A stretch of DNA of 64,000 bases from Saccharomycopsis crataegensis. Taxonomy: Eukaryota; Ascomycota; Saccharomycetes; Ascoideales; Saccharomycopsidaceae. The stretch's first letter is position 1. Each line of letters opens with the position of its first letter. Made by a program: the position numbers and the translations under genes. The stretch is from NCBI RefSeq assembly GCF_037102585.1, contig NW_027043829.1:3782001-3846000 (forward strand). Direction: 5' to 3'. Under the pieces are notes generated by a model. That model made no database searches. It had not been told where the DNA came from and saw only the letters and a program-made list of their open reading frames with translations. Below are positions 28,778-38,800 of the stretch, in pieces.

Positions 28778-30873
28778 TTAATTTTCCCGGGGAATTGTTA
28801 ATCAAGATTTTCAAGTTAGTTGGCAATGATAAACTATTACTTGATATCCGTGAGAATACAAACTCTGAATTTGTTGTGGAATGTGTCAATACGGTGATAT
28901 TTGAAAAATTGACCTTGAAAACCATGGATCTCAATAAAATTAAGGAAGGGACTCACGTCAGATGCGCCGATAACTTGATACTAGCACTTTACCCTTGTTT
29001 TAACGATATATCTCTCGACAATTTTGAAATAAACAAAATATATAATTTCAAGAACTATGTCAAACGACTTGAGGTTCATCTTTATGATATATATCATCAC
29101 GACAGTTCTGATGATATTGTCCAGTGTCAAGTTATGGGAATATTGAAATTCATTGGATCCCTTCCAGGCTTGACCGAATTATATATTACTTTCCATCAAT
29201 CCCGTTTCATGGTCAACAGCTATTGGTCAAAGATTGAAGAAGGTGTATTAAATGGGAAACTAACAAGATTGACAAAATTAAATTTCAAAAGTTGTCGTGG
29301 ATCAATCTATCAATCAGCAATCAGCCCATTCATCCATGTTGATCTTGATAAATTTCATCTTCCAAGTTTACAAGAATTGACATTCGAAGGGAAATTTAAA
29401 GTGTTTTCTAAGAATCTCAAAGGGCTTCCTCAATTGGAGATCGTGAACATGACAGATTCAACCTACTGCTCCGAAAACGAAGACTTGGATCCCATGATTT
29501 TATTTGTGTATTCCCTGTATCATGTACATGAACAGATTAGAGGGTTTCAACAGATTGAATCTTTAAAATTCCTCAATTTATCGGGAACCAACATCAGCAA
29601 AATTTTTGATCTTGAAAGATTTCAACAGATTCAGCATCTTAACTTATCCAGAAATAGAATTAGTGAGATAGAAAATTTGGGAGGGCTAGTTAATTTAGAA
29701 ACGTTAGATTTAAACTATAATAATATCAAGATGGTTGAAGGTTTGAGTAGCTTGCAAAACTTGACCAAATTATCATTGACAAGAAATAGAATCACTGAAA
29801 TTCAAAATATTAGAAAATTGAAGAGGTTGTCTGAGCTTATTTTAGATTATAATTATATTACAACTTTAGATGATTATACTGTTGAACTACCTCTGCATCT
29901 TGAATATTTATCTATTTCCTACAATAGGATTTCCCATATAGATATCGAAAGAAAATACCCTGCATTGAAATTCCTTTGCTTGGCAGGAAATAATCTTCAA
30001 ATTCTTCCAAATTTAGCTTCTTTTCCAGTGTTGAATCATCTTGATGCTTCATCGAATAATATTCACGTTATTGAAGACTTGAATAGCTGTTGTGAGTTGG
30101 AAGTTCTATGCCTCTCTGATAATCGAATCCTGAAGCTTGGAAATTTAGATAATTTGATAAAGCTAAATAATCTTGATTTGAAATCTAATCAAATTGAGTC
30201 TTTGGAATTTTTGACAAATTTGGAAAATTTAAGACATCTTAGTATTTGTGGGAACAATATTTCAGAAATTGTGTTGACTGATGGTCTTAACAAGTTGGAA
30301 TCTTTGAAAATTCAGTTTCAAGATCATGGTATTTCAAATATAGTCTTGAAGAATAGCTTAAACAACTTGAAGAATTTGGAAAATATCCCTTTGAGTATCG
30401 ATGGACTCAACTTATCATTAGAAAATAGTTTAAACCACCTTGAGATCTTGAAAGTTCAAAATTGCAATATTGAAAGATTTTCATCCTCTAGAAGTTTGAA
30501 GAAAGCCAAGCACTTGGATTTATCTTATAATTCAATCACTTGCATTGATTATGTACAAGATTTTGAAAGCTTAAATTCCATCAAGTTAAACCATAACTCC
30601 CTTAAAAAGATACCAAAGTTTGTGAACTGCCCCAATTTAAAGTACGTCAATTTGTCAAGAAATATGATTGGAAGAATTGAAAATGTTCAAACAATCAACA
30701 CTCTTGAGAAATTGTACTTGTTTTGCAATAAAATCACCCTGTCTCGAGATATCATACGTTTATTACAAGCTAAAAACGTGGAAATCTTTGCCGACATAAT
30801 GAATGATTCTAGAAACGAGGTTTTAGAAAGGTTTAATGATCCCGAAACTCCTCGAAAAAAACGCAAATTATGA
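28774..30873 (+). CDS. F-box-like protein with SDS22-type leucine-rich repeats
   Basis: A 699-residue protein. The first ~45 residues (FPGELLIKIFKLV) resemble an F-box, which would bind Skp1 in an SCF ubiquitin ligase. Residues about 260-670 are SDS22-like leucine-rich repeats of about 21-23 residues (for example LQHLNLSRNRISEIENLGGL, LTKLSLTRNRITEIQNI), and the region before them has weaker LRR-like beta segments. The C-terminus ends PETPRKKRKL, a classical monopartite nuclear localisation signal. It is unlike Sds22 (about 340 residues) in length and in having the F-box. A paralogue lies at 58148-59947. Role as an SCF substrate receptor is inference; the substrate is unknown. Confidence 0.85.
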   Translation: MINFPGELLIKIFKLVGNDKLLLDIRENTNSEFVVECVNTVIFEKLTLKTMDLNKIKEGTHVRCADNLILALYPCFNDISLDNFEINKIYNFKNYVKRLEVHLYDIYHHDSSDDIVQCQVMGILKFIGSLPGLTELYITFHQSRFMVNSYWSKIEEGVLNGKLTRLTKLNFKSCRGSIYQSAISPFIHVDLDKFHLPSLQELTFEGKFKVFSKNLKGLPQLEIVNMTDSTYCSENEDLDPMILFVYSLYHVHEQIRGFQQIESLKFLNLSGTNISKIFDLERFQQIQHLNLSRNRISEIENLGGLVNLETLDLNYNNIKMVEGLSSLQNLTKLSLTRNRITEIQNIRKLKRLSELILDYNYITTLDDYTVELPLHLEYLSISYNRISHIDIERKYPALKFLCLAGNNLQILPNLASFPVLNHLDASSNNIHVIEDLNSCCELEVLCLSDNRILKLGNLDNLIKLNNLDLKSNQIESLEFLTNLENLRHLSICGNNISEIVLTDGLNKLESLKIQFQDHGISNIVLKNSLNNLKNLENIPLSIDGLNLSLENSLNHLEILKVQNCNIERFSSSRSLKKAKHLDLSYNSITCIDYVQDFESLNSIKLNHNSLKKIPKFVNCPNLKYVNLSRNMIGRIENVQTINTLEKLYLFCNKITLSRDIIRLLQAKNVEIFADIMNDSRNEVLERFNDPETPRKKRKL

Positions 30874-31115
30874 ATAATCTTAATGTGAATAACTTGGGCC
30901 TCAATCTTGGATAGTTATGATCGGAACCTTTGTTTTTGTATTTCATTTTAACACTATTGCCATTTTCTTTCTCTTTTTTAATAGTTCTATTTGTTTCTTT
31001 CCATTGTCCCAACTATATTGTATAATAAATTATGTATCTAAATAAATTACAAACTCTTGATAAATTGATTCATAAAAATCTCAAAATGATACCTAAAATA
31101 GATAAACGAACTATA

Positions 31116-31631
31116 TTACATTTCACCACTTTCAATGATAGTAACTGCTAGTGGATCAGGTCGATTATTTTCATTAACAGTTACACGAGATATAATTTTC
31201 ACTAGCTCCTGACCTTCGATCACTTCCCCAAACACGACATGCTTTCCATCCAACTCTGGCATCATATCTAAGCAAATAAAGAACTGGCAGCCATTAGTGT
31301 TAGGCCCACTGTTGGCCATGGACACCATAAATGGCTCATGTTTAAGGGGGAATCCTTCATCAGGAAATACTAGCGACCCATATATAGTTTTAGACCCAAG
31401 ACCGTTATTAGAAATGAAATCTCCAGATTGAACAATCTTATCCCTTATCACCCTATGGAAGATGCAGTTCTTGTACCCTAGAGGACGATTGTTTTCACGA
31501 TACTCCCCAGTGCAAAATTGGCGGAAGTTTTCACAAGTTTTGGGAAGTTGGGATTGAAAAAGTCTAATCTTTATCCTCCCTAGTGTGGATTTACCTATAT
31601 TGACATCGAAAAATACTACTGGTTCAACCAT
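31116..31631 (-). CDS. Cyclophilin, PPIH-type peptidyl-prolyl isomerase
   Basis: A 171-residue single-domain cyclophilin starting MVEPVVFFDVNIG. It resembles human PPIH (U4/U6-U5 snRNP cyclophilin) in the opening PVVFFDV, in ENFRQFCTGE and in ending SGEM. Catalytic Arg is kept (IFHRVI), as are QSGDF and the MANSGPNTNGCQFFI wall. The tryptophan that normally precedes LDGKH (CypA Trp121, cyclosporin contact) is Glu here (PELDGKH). It probably catalyses prolyl isomerisation, perhaps in spliceosome assembly; another small cytosolic cyclophilin role is possible. Confidence 0.93.
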   Translation of the reverse strand: MVEPVVFFDVNIGKSTLGRIKIRLFQSQLPKTCENFRQFCTGEYRENNRPLGYKNCIFHRVIRDKIVQSGDFISNNGLGSKTIYGSLVFPDEGFPLKHEPFMVSMANSGPNTNGCQFFICLDMMPELDGKHVVFGEVIEGQELVKIISRVTVNENNRPDPLAVTIIESGEM

Positions 31632-32145
31632 TTATAAAAGAGCTTTTGTAGAAGGTGGGATACTCTACTACATAGATGAGGGCTCTTCTAAATATTTTTT
31701 TGAAATATTTGTGTGAAAGCATAGTCATGTGATAATCTCAACATCAATAAACATTTTGGTCAATTACATCTCAATTACTGGCAATTATAGATATACTTAT
31801 ATTATAAAGTGTATGATAGTTAATGATATTGTCTGAACCGTTATATATTTGTAACAAATCCTTAGGATTAAGGTAATGTTTCTGCGGCGTCTGAAGAATT
31901 TGACAAGCGGTGATCTTTTTTGCTGTGCATAACATGGTTGCACAAAAACAATTTGCGATAATTCTGGCGTTTATAAATGTCTTCTGAATACGTTGCGATT
32001 TTTCATAAATGTAAAAATAAAAAATAATAAGCATCTCACACCAATATAGATAAATATTATAAAAAAATATAAATAAAAAATAACAAATTGCCAACAGTAA
32101 TAATAATAGTAATAATACATCATAATTTTCAGAAAATCCTCAACT
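31632..32145. other. Divergent spacer, AT-rich
   Basis: About 510 bp between the cyclophilin start and the spliced membrane-protein gene. It is highly AT-rich with an AAT/AATAGTAAT run near 32097-32119 just before the plus-strand ATG. No ORF is credible; overlapping minus-strand frames are Tyr/Ile/Phe low complexity. No specific factor site recognised. Confidence 0.55.
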
Positions 32146-32854
32146 ATGTCCTTAACTCCAGAAGTCGCTGATATTGACCAAGTTGTTAGACCTATAAACT
32201 CTTCAAATACTCTCCAAAGCACAGAAGCTGAGCCAAGTGTAATGTCAGAGACAATTCCTGATATTCAAATAATTGTGGATGATGACGAGTCATTTGAAAA
32301 GTAAGTGTTTTTTTACTCCTATTACGGACATGGTGAAGATTTTCACCAATTAAATCTCGATACTAACCTTTCAAAGTGCGCAAACGGGAGAAGAAGAACA
32401 AGAAGATAGTTTTGTGCCAATCTTTACATTAGAAACTCCCGAAGCATCTGAAGAAGAGGTAGATTTCAACGATTACTCCAATTCAAAGATAAGATCGAAG
32501 ACTCTCAACCATTTGACAACTTATAGAGGAATACAATCCATTGCTGCCGCTGTTCCATTTCTTGAAAAATGGATCCATAATTCACAGGAAAGTATGCCAA
32601 AGACTCTTAAGACAGTGGTGAAGGTGTTTGATGTAAACATTGATATTGTTTTGGGCTCCTTGGATCACTGTATTCCCTGTAGATGTAGGGTCCGTCCTAT
32701 ATGTCAATTGACTAAAAAACAGCGGGAATTGAAGAAACAATGCTTGAAAAGCAGTAAAACTTTCTTGATTATTTTCGGTATTTTAGGTGCCTTGCTTGCA
32801 ATAATTGGGGCTGCTATTGCCGCCTTTTTCAAATTTTCTGATGAATCACATTGA
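32146..32854 (+). CDS. Spliced gene for a 210-residue tail-hydrophobic protein, perilipin-like?
   Basis: Two exons: 32146-32300 and 32377-32854, joined by a 76-nt intron with GTAAGT at 32301, TACTAAC at 32361-32367 and AG at 32375-32376. Splicing joins the ATG exon (MSLTPEVADIDQVV ...) in frame with the long downstream ORF. The first ~80 residues are acidic and disordered. Residues about 90-150 are helical (TYRGIQSIAAAVPFLEKWI ... VLGSLDHCIP) and recall the lipid-droplet perilipin Pet10/Pln1 only weakly. A basic Cys-containing stretch (CIPCRCRVRPIC) follows, then a single hydrophobic segment FLIIFGILGALLAIIGAA close to the C-terminus, suggesting a tail-anchored or hairpin membrane protein. 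The gene model is strong; the function is not. Confidence 0.8.
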
Positions 32855-33309
32855 CATTGGTGAGAGCTAATATATATGACAACCTGAGAGTATAATAACT
32901 GTAGAATTAGTGAGGAATTCCTTTTTGTGTCTACAATAACCACCCCTCCCACTTCCTTCCTTAACTTGTGAGAACTTACGAACTGCTTATAGAGCAGTAT
33001 CCGTGAGACAGAATTTTGCTTTGATCGCAATGGTACACATACATCAACAATGATATTCATAATTAAAGTTCATTAAATTATACGCTCCTGCTCAAGCAGT
33101 TTGACTAAGGAATAGAGATCAAAAACCCCATTGTAAAATTTCTTTCCATTCATTATTTTCTTGCTTCATCTTCATTTTATGAGAAAAAAAAATTCCAAGT
33201 ATAATACCTATGGTGGCGAATAAAAGAAAAAAAAAAGTCGATAGTATCTTCTATCATCTATGTACAAGCCGTGCTGTTTTTGTTTTCTCTTCATTCTAGA
33301 TATTTATGA
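32855..33309. other. Convergent spacer before IFM1 3' end
   Basis: About 455 bp of 3' flank on both sides with A tracts; no gene or known signal recognised. Confidence 0.6.
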
Positions 33310-35367
33310 TCACAAGTATCTTGGTACTTCAACCTCTTCATAAGCTTCAATAGTATCACCTTCTTGGAAATCCTCCCAATTCTTGAAATGAATACCACAT
33401 TCGCTACCCTTTCTCATACTTGAAGCATCATCTTTACCACTTTTGATCGCATTCAACAGGCCCTTGAACACGACTAATCCGTCACGCTTAACCACAACAC
33501 TATTCTTTCTTTCAATCGTTCCACTGGTGATCTTACTACCCGCAATTTTGAACTGCTTTTTGTTTTTGGGGTTGGTGATACTAAACACTGCCTTAACTTC
33601 GGCTTCACCCAAAATATTGGTTTCAATGATTGGTTTCAATTTGGATGACAAAATGCTTGTAACTTCTTCGATCAAATGGTAAATCACTGTGAATTCATAA
33701 ATTGGAATATTACGATTTTGTGCCTTTAGCGCAACATCTTTTGGAACCTTAACGTTGAAACAAATAACTGAGGCGCCTGCAGATTCAGCACGATCCAAAT
33801 CAGAATCGGTTGGACTACCAACTTCTTCGTAGAGAACTTCTGGCATGACTTCCTCATTACCTATTTGAGAAATACTTTCTTGAATGGCTTCAGACGAACC
33901 ACTGACATCAGCCTTGACAATGAACGGAACCTGAATTGGGCCATCACTGACATCTTCTTTATCACCAAATAATTCAATTTCCTTCTTTCTAAGATCTTCT
34001 GGGCTTAGCCCAAATTTAAGCAATTCTTTCATTTTCTCTTCCCTTTCCAGTTCCTGCTTCTGTAAGATTCTTTGCTTGTTGATATTATCTAGTTCCTTCA
34101 ATTGTTGCTGGATTCTACTTCTTTCTATACGATAATCAATAACAGATTTTGCCTTCGCCTCAGTTGGAACTTCGATAACAAGATCACCGGCTTCTGGTAA
34201 TTGTTTCCATCCATAAACCTCCACTGGCATCGATGGGGTGGCAACTTTGACGGTCTTGTTGAATTCATTTTTCAAAGATTTAACTCTACCCCAAGTTTGT
34301 CCAGCAACAACAATAGAACCGTTCTTAAGAGAGCCTCTTGTTACCAAAACTGTGGCGACATTCCCAGCACCTTTTTTAACTTGTGATTCAATGACATGTC
34401 CTTCTACTGGTACCCCATTGAATTCTGCTTTCAAATCTAACACTTCAGCCAAAGCAACCACTTCTTCTTCCAATTTGTCCATATTTAATCCAGAAAGCCC
34501 CGAAACTCTGACCGCTTGAATATCCCCACCATAGTTTTCGGCAAAGATTCCATGTTGGGTCAAATCTTGCAAAACTTTGTCGGGTTTAGCATCAGGTTTG
34601 TCACATTTATTGATAGCAAGAACCACGTTAGCATTGGATTTCTGGCAATGTTTGATGGCCTCGATGGTTTGAGGTTTCACTGAATCATCGGCAGCAATTA
34701 CAAGGATCACAATATCTGTCACGCTAGCACCACGTTCACGCATTTTCAAAAAAGCAGCATGCCCAGGAGTATCCAAAAATGTGATGTTTTTCTTGGATAC
34801 CGGGGTGGTTACACTAAAGGCCCCGATATGTTGAGTGATTCCTCCAAACTCGCCCTTCACAATCGATGATTTCCGAAGAAAATCCAAAATTGTTGTTTTA
34901 CCGTGATCAACGTGGCCCATGATGGTAACAATCGGAGGCCTAGGCTTCAATTTCGCAAGATCTTCACACGGAGGAGCTGGTTGAACATCATATTTCTCAT
35001 CCATTTTTTCTATTGAGTCGTTGATAATGGTGAATCCAAATTCCTCGGCCACAAGGGCTGCGGTCTCATGATCCAAGATATAATCATGTCCAAGCTGATC
35101 ATCATCAAACCCAAGAGTGGCAAGTGACTTGGAAAGCTGGTTGTATCGTACTCCTAATTGATTGGCAAGGTTGGCAACGGATATGAACAGAGAGATTGAG
35201 ATGGATTTGGACTTAGGGGCAGAAATCTTCTTAGTTTTCTTTTTGGCGAGAACCGCACATGATGTGGAGAAGGTGTTTCGGCTGAGTTGATAATTACACC
35301 ATGCTGAGCGCGGGAGGCTCACGGGTAATACTTTATGAGCTAGTGATCTTCGTAGGCTCAGAAGCAT
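33310..35367 (-). CDS. IFM1: Mitochondrial translation initiation factor IF-2
   Basis: A 685-residue GTPase that delivers initiator tRNA to the mitochondrial ribosome. A basic, Ser-rich presequence (MLLSLRRSLAHKVLPVSLPR) precedes an IF2-N-like helical region (about 55-110). The G domain has GHVDHGKTT (P-loop, near residue 151), DTPGHAAFLKMRERGA and NKCD. A coiled-coil linker rich in Lys/Glu follows (about 430-480), then the IF-2 C-terminal beta-barrel domains. Length agrees with S. cerevisiae Ifm1 (676). It is divergent from the SPT23/MGA2 gene. Confidence 0.97.
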   Translation of the reverse strand: MLLSLRRSLAHKVLPVSLPRSAWCNYQLSRNTFSTSCAVLAKKKTKKISAPKSKSISISLFISVANLANQLGVRYNQLSKSLATLGFDDDQLGHDYILDHETAALVAEEFGFTIINDSIEKMDEKYDVQPAPPCEDLAKLKPRPPIVTIMGHVDHGKTTILDFLRKSSIVKGEFGGITQHIGAFSVTTPVSKKNITFLDTPGHAAFLKMRERGASVTDIVILVIAADDSVKPQTIEAIKHCQKSNANVVLAINKCDKPDAKPDKVLQDLTQHGIFAENYGGDIQAVRVSGLSGLNMDKLEEEVVALAEVLDLKAEFNGVPVEGHVIESQVKKGAGNVATVLVTRGSLKNGSIVVAGQTWGRVKSLKNEFNKTVKVATPSMPVEVYGWKQLPEAGDLVIEVPTEAKAKSVIDYRIERSRIQQQLKELDNINKQRILQKQELEREEKMKELLKFGLSPEDLRKKEIELFGDKEDVSDGPIQVPFIVKADVSGSSEAIQESISQIGNEEVMPEVLYEEVGSPTDSDLDRAESAGASVICFNVKVPKDVALKAQNRNIPIYEFTVIYHLIEEVTSILSSKLKPIIETNILGEAEVKAVFSITNPKNKKQFKIAGSKITSGTIERKNSVVVKRDGLVVFKGLLNAIKSGKDDASSMRKGSECGIHFKNWEDFQEGDTIEAYEEVEVPRYL

Positions 35368-35850
35368 CTGAATCGGTTATATCTATATAATATCTTCGCT
35401 TACTTAACCTAAAGATCTCTCCAACCACAGGGAAAAAAAATTCCAAAAAAAGAAAAAAATATCATCGATAGGTCACGTGCCCTAAAAGTGTCAAAATTTG
35501 AAAAAAACCTTTTACCCGGTTATGATCTGATAGAAATCATCCGGGTGACACACCTGATACAACGCTCTTTGATTTTCTTTTTTTTTTCTCTTATTATTTT
35601 TTCTTTTCTTTTCTTCCACAAAGACCAACAAAAATCACTGCGCTTCCCATCCACACATTGATCACCTTAGTGCCAACAAATATCCTGTCACCAACAAAAA
35701 GAAACACCACTCAGCCTTCCACGTTGTGATTGATCAATCACTTACCTTTGTGTCTCTCATTCACTCAATCATTTTGTAGGGCTCTTTCACAGTAGTGGCC
35801 TCCCATTCGTGACTGCTCCAAATCATCGCATCATCCGTTTGCATAAAATC
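35368..35850. promoter_or_regulatory. Divergent IFM1 / SPT23-like promoter
   Basis: About 480 bp with GTCACGTG (35472-35479, Cbf1-type) and TTACCCGG (Reb1 consensus TTACCCG at 35512-35518) about 35 bp apart, then a CGGGTGAC element and a T-rich run near 35575-35615, a common arrangement of nucleosome-free promoters. Factor assignments rest on consensus only. Confidence 0.6.
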
Positions 35851-38800
35851 ATGATCAAGAACGAAGAGCAGGTAAGAGTGGCCAAATCAGACCAGGAGGA
35901 CATAGTTTCCAGTACCGCGGCACTCGACCATTTTCTTTATATGGAACTAAGCAAAGGATCCTCGGCAATCGCTCAAAATGACGTCCTTCCACCAATTTCA
36001 CCAAATGACGAACCCAATGGCCTCTTTGGCAATTATTTCGCCCCCTCACAGGATAACGCCAACAGCTTCCAAGACTCCCTTGAAAATAGCAACAACAACA
36101 GCGTCATCAATGAAAATTCGAATATCCTAGGCAGTCAAAACCCTGAAGATATAGAGATCGATAATATTCTCAATAATTTTAGAGCCACAAGTGAAGCTCC
36201 AGTGTCAAATAATCTTGATCCTGATATGATCCAGCAGCCCAATATGAAAGGGTTCAAAGACTTTGCTTCCTTTGGGTTCCCACAGACAGAATCTCTTGGT
36301 GATGATTCGTCGCCTGGTAAAATACTCGATCATAAAGACGAAAAATTTCAGGAGCAGGATATGGATGTGTATAACCTGGCAATGGGAGACCTCAAACACA
36401 TGAAGTTTGGCGGATTCAGTATCAAGAATGAAGATTTGAATAATGCCGGAGTCATGAATAAACAAATCCCTCCAAATTTGTTTTTACCTCAAGAATCAAT
36501 GGATTGGAACCCAGACCAAAATTATTCCACTACTGACAATTTACCGTTTAAAATCAAAATTGGAGGCTTACCAGATTTTTCTAGAGTTGAAACCCAAATC
36601 AAAGTAGATCTTCAGATTTCTCCTAGACCTCAAGAGTACCTTGTACACTTGTCTACTGATTTAATCTCAAAAAAGAAATTCTGTCTTAAAGATGGTGTGG
36701 AAAACTTATCACCAAAGGTTAGACAAAAGATGTTGTATTTGGACTGTTTTGTTATTAGTGATACATTGCCGGCTGATAATGTTAAGCCAGAAGCGACAGA
36801 GGAAAATGCGCTGCTTTATGGTCTCCTACAGACTGATAATTTCAAATCTTGTAATATTTGTTCAAAATGTGTTAAAAGAGAATTGAAAAGAGCCTCACGT
36901 CGGAAAAATGGTCTCAGTGAAGACGGCTTGAATTGGATTGATGTAATTCCAAAGAAGGCGATTATTTTCAATTCTAAGGAGGTTATTTCTTTGCCTCCTC
37001 CGTTGGAAAATTCTTCACTCAACCTTGATCGATTCAAAATCCACAACAATAAGAATTACAGTTTCAATTTTTTTGGGGGGATTGGAAACTCCAATAATGA
37101 TGATTCCAGTTTGAATAATACACCCGATGTCAAAAATGATGATGACTCTTTTGCTGATAGTAACTCAACCGAGTTGGAGCTTAGTGCCAGAATTGTCTGC
37201 TACTGTCGCCATCATCAAGCTCAACGTGGCTTCAAATTACTTTTTATATTAAAGAATTATAAGGGTGAAATCGTTGGTAAAAATTTCTCGAAGAGTATTA
37301 TGATAATGGACAGAAAGAAGGCGTTAGAATCAAATGCGCCAGAAACAAGACATGGCAGTATTAGCAGTACCAAAAGGACAAAATCTATTGATGCTAACCC
37401 AATGACCCCTCCATCCTTGGATGAAGATTCATCGGATCACCGAACCTCAGACACCAGCAAATCCAACAAGCGGACTAAATTGTCTCAACCTTCAAATACA
37501 AGATATTTCAATAACAAAGTCAACATTAATAATAATCCATTTGGAAATAATTTCAATAAAAGCATAAATGGTCCAATATCTCTTGATCCAAATTCTCTAT
37601 CGCCGTCATCTGATAACGCACATTCCTCAACCGCTTATAATTCTAGGTCTCCAGGCGACTCGTCAGCAGTTTTGACTTCTTTCACAAACCTCCTGTCTCC
37701 TAACTATGTCAAGTCCAATAATATTAACAACAACAACAACAATAATAATAATTCACCTATCAATAACAGCCAATTGAATGGCTCGATTTCTGGGCCATTG
37801 GCCAGCCCAACCGCCATCACTGGATCATTTTCTCCTACTATCCAAAAAGTAATCCCTGCTGAAGGGCCAATTCGTGGTGGGATTGAAATCACCTTGTTGG
37901 GAGTCAATTTCAAGCCAGGCCTTAAGGTCAAGTTTGGTAACACTAATGCTCTTGGAACACATTGCTGGTCTGACAGCACCATTGTCACATTTTTACCACC
38001 AGCTTCGAAACCAGGACAAGTTTTGGTCACTTTTGAGGACGACAACTCTACCGAAACGGGTGAGCAATTCATGAAAAATGAACATTCGCAGATATTCACT
38101 TATACCGATGATACTGATAGACAGCTTATTGAATTGGCGCTACAGATTGTTGGTTTGAAAATGAATGGTAAGTTGGAAGATGCGAGAAACATTGCCAGAA
38201 GAATTGTTGGTACAGACTCCCTTGACAAAAGCGGTGGAGGCAACAATAATGGTGTTGACAATTCTACATCGAATAACACTGGCAACACTCGCTTTAATAC
38301 TTCTCATCATACTGATCTTCTTGAATTGGACGAGCAAGAAGTCTTACTTCTAAAGCTCATCAATGTCTGTGATTTGCCAAACGCTCCATCCTCACCAAAT
38401 TGGCAAATATGTACGAAAGAAAACCAAACACTTTTACATTTGGCGTGCTTCCGGGGTTTCCGAAGAGTGGTTAGTGCTTTGCTCAACCGTGGAGCCCGCG
38501 TTAATTGCAAAGACGTGAATGGTTTCACTCCTCTACATTTCGCAGCGCTTTCTGGTCATCCAAGAATTGTTTCTATGTTATTCAAAGCTAAAGCGCACTC
38601 AGGAATTAAAAATAACGCAGGTTTGACGGCTTCAGCTATCACCAGTAATTTACAGGTTAAAGCATTGATTCGTGAATATGATTATAAAATTCATCAAGCG
38701 TCAGGCAGTAGTGATGATTATTTGGCCAACACCGGCTATGGTATTTTGCGTACAATGAGCTCCAGTTCATTATCATCATTATCAAGCGTGGAAGAAAATT

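Noticed and set aside
31771-32222. Minus-strand Tyr/Phe-rich ORFs
   Set aside because: They overlap the first exon and promoter of the spliced plus-strand gene, whose intron signals and frame are convincing.
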